Origin: Bilabrum cf. latius
Taxonomy: Eukaryota; Bigyra: Bicosoecida; Bigyra; Bicosoecida
Length of the DNA: 64,000 nt
Direction: 5' to 3'
Assembly (NCBI GenBank): GCA_965178125.1
Contig: OZ237745.1
Coordinates: 372,001 to 436,000, forward strand
Shown here piece after piece: positions 34,165 to 43,677 of the stretch (position 1 is the stretch's first letter; every line of letters begins with the position of its first letter). The notes under the pieces were generated by a model that worked only from the letters and a program-made list of their open reading frames with translations, had not been told where the DNA came from and ran no database searches. A program made the translations under genes and the position numbers.

Positions 34165-34719
34165 ATGGATTATGCTCTTAGCGATAGTGATATTCGTGTT
34201 CTCCTCCAAAATCCACCAAATATTAAAGGCTTTCTTCCTACGTCGGTAAATATTGTACCTTATACTGAATTAGGATAGTACAATAGTATTGATGGATTAT
34301 TTAGTCGTTGTAATTGTTGTATTATTTTGTATCAAGAAGAAATAAATTCCGGTCACTGGGTTTGCTTATTTAAGCGTAATAAAACAATATACTTCTTTGA
34401 CAGTTATGGAATTCGTCCAGATAGGCAATAGAGTACGATGAGTGATGTAGTTCGTAAAAGGTTCTATGAAGACCCTGAGTTAATTTATTTAATGTATCAT
34501 TCTCCGTATAAGATTGACTATAACCCATATTAGTTTTAGGCAGATGGAATGGATATAGCAACCTGCGGGAGACATTGTATAGTTCGTCTTTGGAATAGAG
34601 CGAAAAACGCTGATTAGTATAAAAAGTGGGTGGATAAGGTTTGTAAGAAACATACATTAAATCCTGATGAATTAGTGTATTTATTGACGTATCATCTTAA
34701 TGATATACAGGAAATATAA
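34165..34719 (+). CDS. PRO: Adenain-like maturation protease
   Basis: 184 residues, stop TAA, five TAG codons. The catalytic His is in SGHWVCLF (residue 64), the acidic residue in FFDSYG (about 78) and the Cys in ATCGRHC (residue 134). This is the adenovirus protease/Ulp1 order H-D-C. It trims capsid precursors during assembly. It diverges from the packaging ATPase across a 190-base AT-rich spacer. Confidence 0.87.
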
Positions 34720-34761
34720 ACGGGCATACATTAAATATTATTATATCACTTTATAGAAATA

Positions 34762-37700
34762 ATGCGTTGGACTTCAAAAGACCAAGATAAATGTATGAGA
34801 TTAAGGGGAAAAATAGATGACAAAATATGTAATCTAAACGTCAAACAAGGTGTTCTGATCCTAACGCCGGATGGGGTTCGGTGTTGATGCCAGAGTGGGA
34901 GCGCGTGAACGTCTCGTTGGGTTCCGATGGCGGTTGCGACCGGGAAGGTGCGACCAAGCCAACGGATTGCTTGCGATGACGCGCATACCCTCTCTGTGTT
35001 CAGGAGAGGGGCGGAGATTGGGTAATTTTTGAAGAAAGTTCCTGCTCCGTTCATTTAACATGAACAGCGCCGGTAGCCATCGGATCGACCCGGCGCGCGG
35101 GGCAGCAGGCAGCGCCAGGGTGATCGCCGCAGCTGCAGTGTTCGCTCGCGCGGTAGGCCAACCTGCGGTCACGTTGGCCGATTTAGCTACTCGATATGGT
35201 ATGAATGATGCTGTGTTCTCGGATTTCATTGCTCGTCTCAACGTGCAGCGCGACACCATGGCGCCTCGCGATCCCGATCTTCAACGTGCACACGATGCGG
35301 GGTTCCTGTGCTACTTGCTCGACAGGTACTCATCAAAGCAGTCCTTCACGGCATCACGGTCCATTAATGCTGTCAAGAGCACCGCTCTCGCCAAGTTCGT
35401 GTCAAATGGGACGCTAACGACTCTCGGTGCACGGCTGCTTCTGCCGGCGTCGCCGAGCTCTCCTCGACGGCAACAGCCTGAGCGACTCGCAGGACAAGTA
35501 CATCTTCATCCTGTTCAGCAATCTCCAGAGGCTCCTTCTTCAATCGAGTCTCCATGGTCCCTGAGTTCACTACCGACGGGCCGGCGGACCGCTCCTCTTC
35601 GCGGACAGCATCGGCCACCCGGACGCCTCGACTTCGGCGCCGCCATCCATGCTTCACCTGGACGCGACCGAGCGGCGTAGAGTGCCACCAGGACAAGCCG
35701 CGGAATTTCGCCCTTGCGGGCGCGGCCAGGCTCTTCGACGACGCGGCAGGCCCCGCTCGCGCGAGGCGGGCGGGCCCACCTGCACGAGTCCCCGAACCGA
35801 GGGCCCCCGGGGACAGCAGCAGATACCCAGCGCAGCGGACAGCCCAACTTCTCAACGTCTTCACCCCCGCGGCACCAACCTCCACCTGCCTCGGGCAGGC
35901 TCCCCGGTAGGCCAGGCACTCGGGACTTCGGCGATCCGACAGTGCTCGCGGAGGCGCTCAGCAGTGCAGCATCACGGTCAACGGGCCCGGCAGGCCCTCA
36001 GCTTCTTCTTCCTCGTGTGTCTCCGGCTTACGACTCCCCCGGCGTGACTCCGGGCACCAGCCGCTAGCTTGACGCGGTCTGGGGCCGCCTTCCTGGGGAT
36101 CTCCAACGGGCAGTGTTGCACTCCACGACGCTGCGGGGAACGGCCGACCCAGCGACAATTCTGCATCTACGCCTGTTTGCGCTGTGGCACAGCATTCCGA
36201 CTCTGCGCCAGGAAGAGCTGCTGTCGCACCTCTCCGCCCACGTGGAATTGCAATGGTACTTCTCGCACCGACTAGCAGCCTCGATGCACTCATCCCCGCC
36301 ACCAGTCGACGCTACACCCGCTCATCAGCCACCCCGTGAACCTCCTGTGTCATCTTCTGCCTCACCGCAGCCTGCGTCTTCAATTGACCCAGTTTCACCG
36401 GGCGCAGGCACGGCAGTGGACTCCGCGGTCGTTCGCTCGCAACCAGTGGAGATTTTGTAGCGTGAGGCCTCTGCACCTTCAATCGCTGCAATTCGAATGC
36501 AGAATTGGTTTTCTGATGATTTCTTGGCAACGTTGACCTCGATCTTTCGCCAATCCGCGTTCATGCCGCGGTTTTGCTAGGCTGACGCGCTTCATTTGGA
36601 CGCTAGCGGCCGCGATTTCGCTGCAGAACTGGCCCGTGCCCTGTTTGGTCAGGCCGTGACGAGAGCCAAGATTGAATCGGCTATTTTCTCGTTCACGAGC
36701 CGGCTTCATGCAGCTCTGCCGATGAGCAATGCCAGTTTTGGGAAGTTTGATGCGTCCAACTCGGAGTCGTCTGCTGCAGGCGGACGAGAAAAGTAGGTGC
36801 CATCTAGCGAGTTACTATGCACTATTTACTCGGCTATTTCCTTTGCTTTAGGCTGTGTGCTCGTGCGCGCTGCTTGCGTGCATTCGACGGCGTCCTTGCC
36901 GTCCTGGTTGCCGCAGGGCAGCAGCTCGTGGTCGTGTCCAGCATCACTAGTGCCCGATTGGAAAACCCTGGGGCAGGTTCGCAATGATTTTCTTCGTTTG
37001 GTTAGTGCTTCCGGGGCATCATCTGCATCGGCGTCCCGACTAGAGGTGGTGTTTGCCGCTGTGTGTGTGATACCACGCGGAAGTTCAGCCTTTGAGATGC
37101 TCTCCTCCCATGCTTGGCGCCATACAGGCGAACGCTGTGACGTTGAGATTCGTGACCTTGTTGGGAATGAGATTCCTTCGTGCTCTTCTGGCGACTGCAT
37201 GCGTCTCCTACAATTGCTGCATCCGTGGGCCACTGAGGCATGCAGATCAGGCGAACCTGGCCTCGTGCGCGGACTGCTACAGGGAGTCCAGGCTGACATG
37301 CAGGCGCCGTCCCGTCGAGCAGCACTGTCCCGTCACTTCGACCCCCGCGGGGGCAGTGGAGGCCGGGGCAGTGGAGGCGGGGGCAGTGGAGGCTCCAGGC
37401 GCAGCGGGGGTGACAGCGACCAGCCCAGTGCCGATCGTGGCGGAGGTCGACACCGTCGAGGCCGTGGACGTGGCGGCGCAGGCCAGCAAGGTGGCCAGCA
37501 CCAGCGTGCGGACCGGCAGGACGGGGGTTCCACCAGGAAGTCCAAGGAGCCTTCACCTGACCCCCCCCCACGAGGTACGTCACGTCAGAGCCAGCCCAGC
37601 ACTCCAACACCAACACTGCCGCAGGGGCGTACGCAGACTACCACCACATCGGACGCGTGTGCTGCTTCCACACCACCTGTCACGTCAACGCCCGCGCTTC

Positions 37701-40700
37701 ACCCAGTCCTGGTGGCCCTAGCGCGCCCTAAGCGACCGCAGCGGCCGCCCACGGCGTCATCCACGAGGCTGCCAGGTAGGACGGACATCTCTCCAGCATT
37801 CGTTGACTGGGCATATCCAGCTCCGGATCCAAGCCATGAGTGGGCAGGGACGACTGCACCCTCCGTCGAGGACTTCATACAGCGAAAGGACGATCACCAG
37901 CGTACCAGAGAATGTCCCGGCGAATTCGTGGAGGCTCCAGCTGCGACGTGGGACCGTGAGCGGCTCCACCTGAAGGTTCACGACGACCCGCTGGCATTCA
38001 CGCCACGCAAGTACTTCGACAAGGTGCCTCGCTAGACTGCAACACTGCGGACCCGGCGGGAGGTTCTGTTTGGCGGCCGCACACCGAGGAAGGCCCCGTC
38101 CCTTGCCGAGTTTAAAGCCCTCCCACGAGTCGAGCGTGTACTGGCAGCACTGAACTATGGTTGCCCCCTAGCCATCGTGGACGAGGTGCCCAAAGAGCAC
38201 GATCTAGACTACAAGGACCGTAAGCTGTCTCCGGAAGAAAAGTGGGAGATCGCCTGCGAGATCGGGCGCTCCATGCGGGCTGGCGAGCGTGACTTCGTGT
38301 CACCCAAAGATTTCGACACAGCCCGGGCCCGGCCGCTGGTGATCCCCAAGAAGGACTCGACAAAGCTACGGTTCCTTCAGGACTCCTCACTCAAGGTGAA
38401 CGGCCAGCGTACCGGTCTGAACAAGGCCATCGACTACAGTGCAGCCACGCCTGTGCAGCAGACGAGCAGCATGGACGTGCTGCGCTCGGCAGCCGCAGCA
38501 GTTCGATCCTGCCCCAAGCGTGCCAGCGGATACGTCGTCGACATTTCCTCGTACTTTCGGGTCCTGCCGGTGGCAGTGGAGGATCTCCAATACAACCTGA
38601 TCAAGCTGCCCGACGGGCGCATCGTGCAAGATTTCAGGCTCTCTATGGGCAGCTCATCATCTCCCGCCTTCGCAACTACGATCAGTTCGGCTTTGGCCCA
38701 AGCCCTCGAGGAGCAGTCCATTGGCAGGGCCATGCGACCCGGACGGAGACACAAGCAGAAGCAACGACGCCGGAAGCAGCAGCACGCCAACGCCCAATCC
38801 AGCACGACGGACCAGGCGCCCCAGGCGAACTCGTCAGCAACGTCCACCCCGCCTGCCGCTAGCACGACAACGGGACATGTCAAGACGGCCCAAGACTAGT
38901 CCCGCCATTGGTAGGTCGAAAATGAGGTGTTTGTAGATGACTTTGCCTGCCTCGGCGGAGATCACGAAGTCGATGCATGGGCAATTCGAGCCATGGGGCA
39001 GCTGGACTCCACAAACTTCCCCGTCAGCATCTCGAAAGCATTGAAGCAAGGGGCCCCAGCCCCGGTGTTCGAGTACTTGGGCCTCACCTACGACTTGATC
39101 AAACACGAGGTGCGGTGCCCTAAGGACAAGGCCAACGACGTCCTGCGCAGACTGCACGAGGCACTCACGACGAAGGGGATGCTGCTGTCTAGCTTTGAGA
39201 CCTTGGTCGGCAAGTTGTCCTTCCTGTCGGGCGCACTTTATGGTATGCGCGGTGCTCTACGTCCCCTGTATGACGCCAAGGGCTGGGCCCTTCACAAGTA
39301 GGCCAGCCGGTCACGACCAGGTGAGGTGTGGGTCCCCACCTCCTTTGTGTCCAAGGGTGGCTTCACAGTTGGGGAAATCCTCGAGGGATTCCAGGTGGCT
39401 ATCCAGCGCAAAGGCGGGCGCAGCTTTCCGATGCGGGGCACCATTGACTGTCCCATCCTTCGCACTGATGCGTCGGTGACAGGCTACGGCGCCGAGCTGC
39501 TTCTCCACGACAAGGACGGCAACATCACTTCGCACACCGGCATCCAGGGCACTTGGCCGCATCGCCTAGAGGCGAAGGATGTAGCGGCGGCAGAACTTGC
39601 AACATGTTTGTTGGCACTGGCGCATTGGCGACAGCACCTGCGTGGACGTGTGGTGCGTTTGTGGTGTGATAATGATGCTTCCGTGTAGCTGATACGCTAC
39701 GGCAGACCCAAGAGCCACATCATGGCAGCCTTACTTCGCCCTATCTTCGTACTGCAGACAACGCAAGATGTGCAGATTCACGTGAAACACATTCCTGGCG
39801 AGGACAACGTCGTTGCGGACGCTTTGAGCCGCGGCTCACAGGAGGCATACACGCACCTGGACGCGGTGTATCAGGTCGACTGTCCCACGCCGATCTGGAA
39901 CACCTTGTACAAGCACGACCATTTCACGCTGGTGGCCACTCTGGACTCAGTGGGTTGCGCACGGCGTGGGGGCACTTCGACAACTTCCTCACGTGGTACG
40001 ACATCGACCGCAGTTTCATGGACGGGCATCTTCCAGCAGCTCGCAGACTCTTCGCGTTCAGGCTCAATGCAGCGCTCTCGAGATTCGCAGTCTTCTTAGG
40101 GGAATGTTCGCCTCTCAGTGGCGGCACCATCGCTACATACACCAGAAATGCCTAGCGAGTCGTCATCGAGTCCACAGGTGCGTGCGGCGTCCCACGGTCA
40201 AGCTAGCTCGACAGCATCCTCCGGTACTACCACAAAGCATCGCCATCGGCGCACCCGTTGCGTCGATCTTCAGCCCCACTCCGCGCAATCCGACGGTGCT
40301 TCTCGACAGCCGGTTGCAGCACAACAGAGTAGGCTGCTCGGACAGCTGTCTGTCTCTGCTTCTGTGGGGGCCTCCGGCTGGGAGAGCTCGTCGGTGCGTC
40401 CAGACGACAAGCCGGCCTCCAATGGCAGCAAGTGCAGTTCATCACGCGAGACGGACGCATCCATGGTGTTGCCATCCGCCTGGGCCTCCACAAAGCCGAC
40501 GGCCCAGCCAAGTTCTCCATCCAAGCCGCAGAGCCCATCGCAGTCCATTGCAGAGCCGGACGATGGGCAGTCACAGGCAGCAGGTTCTGCGGCGTGCGAG
40601 CCTTCGTGGCGTGGGCAGCAGCGAGCCACGCCCCAACTGCAGGCGCAGACGAAGACTACGCCCGGTAGCTGGCGCTCAGCTGCCCCACGTCAGGGCCAGT

Positions 40701-41730
40701 CTTCGTGGCGAACACGAAGCCGATCGTCAAGGCGCAGGTAGTACGGGCGCTCCGCAGCTTCTGCTCACGAGAAGTTGCAGGAGCGGTGCACGGACATTCC
40801 ATCCGCATCGCGGCAGTGATGTGTTTGGACCGTGCTGGGGTCGCCTTCGAGGTCATTAGGCGATTTGGCAGATGGAAGTCGGCATCTGCATGCGAGGTGT
40901 ACTTGCGGGGCGTCAGGGAAGGTTTGCCTCCTCTGGAGCTCGGCGGCAGGAGCCTCGATTTGAACAGGCCAGTGTGGGTGCTGGCCAGCGCGCTGCGGCT
41001 GAACTTGGAGTGAGCCACACAGCCGCAGCGTACAAGACATGGCGGTAAGATTTGGCGGAGTAGTGCACGTGCTCTTCCCAGCCCCGGTCAGTCCGGTCAA
41101 GGGTCGCGCACAGGCACAGCTTTGTCAGGTCTTGCCATGTCTGATTGTTAACGAGACTAGGTTGCGCGTACACTCTGGCATCATGATCCTAACGCCGGAT
41201 GGGGTTCGGTGTTGATGCCAGAGTGGGAGCGCGTGAACGTCTCGTTGGGTTCCGATGGCGGTTGCGACCGGGAAGGTGCGACCAAGCCAACGGATTGCTT
41301 GCGATGACGCGCATACCCTCTCTGTGTTCAGGAGAGGGGCGGAGATTGGGTAATTTTTGCCCACCCTCCCAACCCCCTCCTCCTCGGCGGAGTAGTGCAC
41401 GTGCTCTTCCCAGCCCCGGTCAGTCCGGTCAAGGGTCGCGCACAGGCACAGCTTTGTCAGGTCTTGCCATGTCTGATTGTTAACGAGACTAGGTTGCGCG
41501 TACACTCTGGCATCATATCAGAAACAGCAATTAAGGAGATTTAGAGTTTATTTTATAATTTAACATTATTTGAAAAGGAACCTGAGAAGTATAAAGAACA
41601 AATTAAATCACTGACAAATATGGTGGAAAACATTATATTTGAAGAGCAAGTAGAGTATCTTGTAAAATAGGCGAAAACACGAATTCTTAACAAAGACGAA
41701 ATCAAAGAGATAATCGGTAATTATCTCTAA
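34762..41730 (+). CDS. Small viral gene split by the retrotransposon
   Basis: The frame starts with an ATG at 34762, runs to 34859, is interrupted by the 6.66-kb element, and resumes in the correct phase at 41517, ending in TAA at 41730. Leaving out the element gives 103 codons with no gain or loss of bases and two TAG codons. Charged, helical, no family recognised. The exact phase match shows that the insertion removed and duplicated nothing. The copy is presumably inactive now. Confidence 0.7.
34860..35031 (+). repeat. Ngaro terminal repeat A1
   Basis: Starts CCTAACGCCGGATGGGGTTC. Copy A2 is at 41188-41359. Confidence 0.9.
35060..40819 (+). CDS. Ngaro gag - reverse transcriptase - RNase H polyprotein
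   Basis: One frame of 1919 codons from ATG to TGA, broken only by about eleven TAG codons (for example 35678, 36065, 36458, 36578, 36794, 38033, 38897, 38909, 39299, 39686). The Pro/Ser-rich first half is gag-like with an RGG-type Gly/Arg stretch near 37340-37500. Reverse transcriptase: ARPLVIPKKDSTKLRFLQD, then YVVDISSYFRVLPV, FRLSMGSSSSPAF and the catalytic VFVDDF (about 38930). RNase H: CPILRTDASVTGYGAE, the EAKD motif and LWCDNDASV, with HIPGEDNVVADALSRG closing it. Between the SPAF motif and FVDD lie about 80 residues rich in Gln, Lys and Thr, an unusual insertion. The part beyond about 40000 overlaps the recombinase gene and is probably not functional. Confidence 0.88.
39670..41013 (+). 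CDS. Ngaro tyrosine recombinase
   Basis: Frame +1 open from after a TGA at 39667 to TGA at 41011, overlapping the polyprotein; TAG codons at 40156, 40201, 40333 and 40669. The N-terminal SAM-like part includes WGHFDNFLTWYDIDRSF. Catalytic residues are visible: Arg in GGLRLGELV (about 40355), HSIR (about 40795), and Trp and Tyr in FGRWKSASACEVYLR. No clear ATG begins it, so translation by frameshift from the polyprotein or by reinitiation is likely. It integrates the circular DNA copy. Confidence 0.85.
41054..41184 (+). repeat. Ngaro repeat B1
   Basis: Starts GGCGGAGTAGTGCACGTGCT, ends GGCATCAT. Copy B2 is at 41386-41516. Confidence 0.9.
41188..41359 (+). repeat. Ngaro repeat A2
   Basis: Separated from B1 by only GAT, the expected junction of a circular replication intermediate. 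Confidence 0.9.
41386..41516 (+). repeat. Ngaro terminal repeat B2
   Basis: Right end of the element. Viral sequence resumes at 41517. Confidence 0.9.
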
Positions 41731-41794
41731 ATAATAAAGATGATATTAAGTCCCCATAAAATGCTGATGTTTCTTGCTGTTAAAATGGTGTGAT

Positions 41795-42079
41795 TTATGA
41801 ACTCCAAAGGTAAAGATGTGAGAAGAACTTTGGGGTTCTTGGTTTTACTTCGATACCGTGTCGTTTGAAGTATCTAAATTGGCGGTCCGTATCTAAATGA
41901 TTTAAATGGCTGTAATACCCTATTCTATCGTAAAATTGCTAATACCGCCTATCACCAAACGATGTAATATATTCATCATTTTCGTCAAAAACATCGTATT
42001 TTGAAGTTTTGCGTCTTGAGGGTGCTTTAAATAGAAAATTTTCAACAACCTTTTCAAAATCGTAGGTATGTGGCTTCAT
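41795..42079 (-). CDS. Small viral protein, unknown
   Basis: 94 residues, one TAG, stop TAA. Aromatic- and charge-rich (FGDRRYQQFYDRIGYYSH). GACTATACTATAGAGTAC lies directly before the ATG, so it is probably expressed. Confidence 0.55.
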
Positions 42080-42080
42080 A

Positions 42081-42099
42081 AGTACTCTATAGTATAGTC
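42081..42099 (-). promoter_or_regulatory. Viral TATACTATAG promoter-like motif
   Basis: Directly upstream of the ATG at 42079. Related blocks precede the ATGs at 42224, 33975, 32738, 31491, 30943, 27172 and 26528 (minus strand) and 32804 (plus strand). Confidence 0.6.
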
Positions 42100-42110
42100 T
42101 TCTACTTATA

Positions 42111-42224
42111 TCAAAGCCCGAGCTTCTTGTATTCCTTTAGTTTTTCGTGTAATTTTTTCCAAATACGTGGATTAATTTGCTTGACAATATGCTCTATCAT
42201 CAACTCCTTTAAAAATGGGTTCAT
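42111..42224 (-). CDS. Short viral peptide, 37 residues
   Basis: ATG at 42224 after a TATCACTATACTAA motif, TGA stop, Lys-rich helix (RIWKKLHEKLKEYKKLGL). The promoter-like motif is the main reason to believe it. Confidence 0.4.
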   Translation of the reverse strand: MNPFLKELMIEHIVKQINPRIWKKLHEKLKEYKKLGL

Positions 42225-42620
42225 TTAGTATAGTGATATAGAATGCTTTAAATTATCATCTCTCGGGTAATCCTTGGAGAATTAATTTTAATATTTCTTT
42301 GTATCCTATATTGTCAAAATTTTTCAATCAATTTTTGTGTTTTTAATTGGAAAACAATTATAATTTGTTTTTTATTTTCCTTTTAATTTTTATGGTGGCA
42401 TCATAGGAATTACAACATTTAATTTTAATAGGGAACTTAATTTATTTTTTCTAAGTCTCTTATAATTGACCTGTAAAATTGACAAGTTTTTTGGGGACTT
42501 TTCGAAAGGGACTTAAAATACAATTATAATTTGTTTTCGTTTTCCTTTTAATTTTTATGGTGGCATCATAGGAATTACAACATTTAATTTTAATTGGAAA
42601 ATATATTTATTCTTTCTAAG

Positions 42621-42805
42621 GCATGAGCCGGAACGGCCACTGCCGCGCTGCCCCGCCCCCTTCCCTAAGGAAGGAGACGAGGGAATGCCTCGCAAGCTGC
42701 TGGTCGCACTGGCGGTTGCAACCTCGCGTTGGTAGACCGGAGCCTGTGTTCGAGTCTCGAACGCATCGCCACATCAACCCCGAACCCCATTCGGCGTTAG
42801 CATTA
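42621..42805 (-). mobile_element. Solo Ngaro-family terminal repeat in the right ITR
   Basis: About 185 GC-rich bases absent from the left ITR. On the minus strand it begins CTAACGCCGAATGGGGTTCG (from about 42799), close to the start of repeat A of the retrotransposon, and keeps parts such as GTGCGACCA and a GC-rich G-run block. It also contains GTTCGAGTC, which resembles a tRNA B box. Either a diverged solo A repeat or a short non-autonomous relative. Confidence 0.65.
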
Positions 42806-42869
42806 TTAAAATTGACCTGTCAAATCTCTCAATTTTTGGGGGACTTTTCCAAAGGGACTTAAAATACAA

Positions 42870-43196
42870 TTATAATTTGTTTTCGTTTTCCTTATAATGT
42901 ATCATCTCTTGGGTAATCGGTTTGGTTGCTTCGGAGAACAATTTAGTCGCTTGGGAAATCCTTGGGAAATCCTTGGGAAATCCTTGGGAAATCCTTGGGA
43001 AATCCTTGGTCGGTTCATCGGTCGGTTCATCGGTCGGTTTATCGGTTTGTCGCTTGGGAACATACCTCGGTCTCTTGATAAAATACCTTGTTCTCTTGGG
43101 GAAATCCTCGGTTGGTCTCTTGGTCTCTTGGGAATTCATCCTTCCGTTCCTACAGCAAACACAGAGATATTTTGGACACTTGGTTAATTTCTTCAT
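42870..43196 (-). CDS. ITR open frame, second copy
   Basis: Same 108-codon frame as 19203-19529, in the inverted copy. Confidence 0.25.
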   Translation of the reverse strand: MKKLTKCPKYLCVCCRNGRMNSQETKRPTEDFPKRTRYFIKRPRYVPKRQTDKPTDEPTDEPTKDFPRISQGFPKDFPRISQATKLFSEATKPITQEMIHYKENENKL

Positions 43197-43485
43197 TTTT
43201 TCCTACTTTACTAAAACATCTCTGTCTTTGCTGTTAGAGTTTATAAGGGGGTTAAATATTAGAATTCTTCAATTTACCCCTACTTCGTAGGAGTAAATTT
43301 TATATCTGAAAATGGGTACATAGAGGGGTTCTATAGGGGTTCTTGGGGAACCCCTTGGGAAATCATTTAGGTTTATAGGGGAAACACTTGAGTTGCTAAA
43401 TATGCCTTTAAAGGAGGGGCGAGCGTAGCGTAGCCCTCGTCCTCAACGCTTGGTGTGGCACTCCACCACCACCACGTTGACCCCC

Positions 43486-43491
43486 CTACTT
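43486..43491. repeat. Viral target-site duplication, right
   Basis: CTACTT, the partner of 18906-18911. Confidence 0.7.
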
Positions 43492-43677
43492 TGATACTGC
43501 AGAAGTTTGTCCAAGCAGGCATGCTTGAGAAATAAACAAGCTTTTTTGAATAAATTGGTAGTTATATTATATATAAGTCTTAGCGCAAAAAAGTTACCGA
43601 ACGGTTTACAAGATATTGAATCGAATGTGGACCTGCCATGAATGACGTGCTTCGTGACCCGATTCTTGCGCATCCAT

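Larger units (their letters stand above)
34860..41516 (+). mobile_element. Ngaro/DIRS-type tyrosine-recombinase retrotransposon
   Basis: 6657 bases with split direct repeats in the order A1 (34860-35031), coding region, B1 (41054-41184), A2 (41188-41359), B2 (41386-41516). A1 and A2 are 172 bases each, B1 and B2 131 each, nearly identical. This arrangement and a tyrosine recombinase in place of an integrase define the Ngaro/PAT branch of DIRS-like elements. There is no target duplication; the site is the perfect palindrome CTGAT/ATCAG. The GC-rich composition is like the host and unlike the virus. Confidence 0.92.
18913..43486. mobile_element. Integrated Polinton/mavirus-like virus
   Basis: A 24.57-kb insertion (about 17.9 kb without its own retrotransposon) with inverted terminal repeats starting GGGGGGTCAACG and flanked by (C)TACTT on both sides. 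It encodes the mavirus/Polinton core: rve integrase, protein-primed PolB, packaging ATPase, cysteine protease, major and minor capsid proteins, plus an SF3 helicase as in virophages. Genes occupy both strands: replication genes rightward on the left, capsid genes mostly leftward in the middle. Base composition is far more AT-rich than the host. All core frames are complete if TAG is Gln, so the copy looks recent and possibly functional apart from the retrotransposon insertion. Confidence 0.93.
42325..43486 (-). repeat. Right inverted terminal repeat with an insert
   Basis: Inverse of 18913-19893, longer only because about 185 bases (42621 to about 42805) replace four bases. Confidence 0.93.

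Noticed and set aside
42621-42805. Plain tRNA-derived SINE
   Set aside because: It has a B-box-like motif, but its end matches Ngaro repeat A, which explains more of it.
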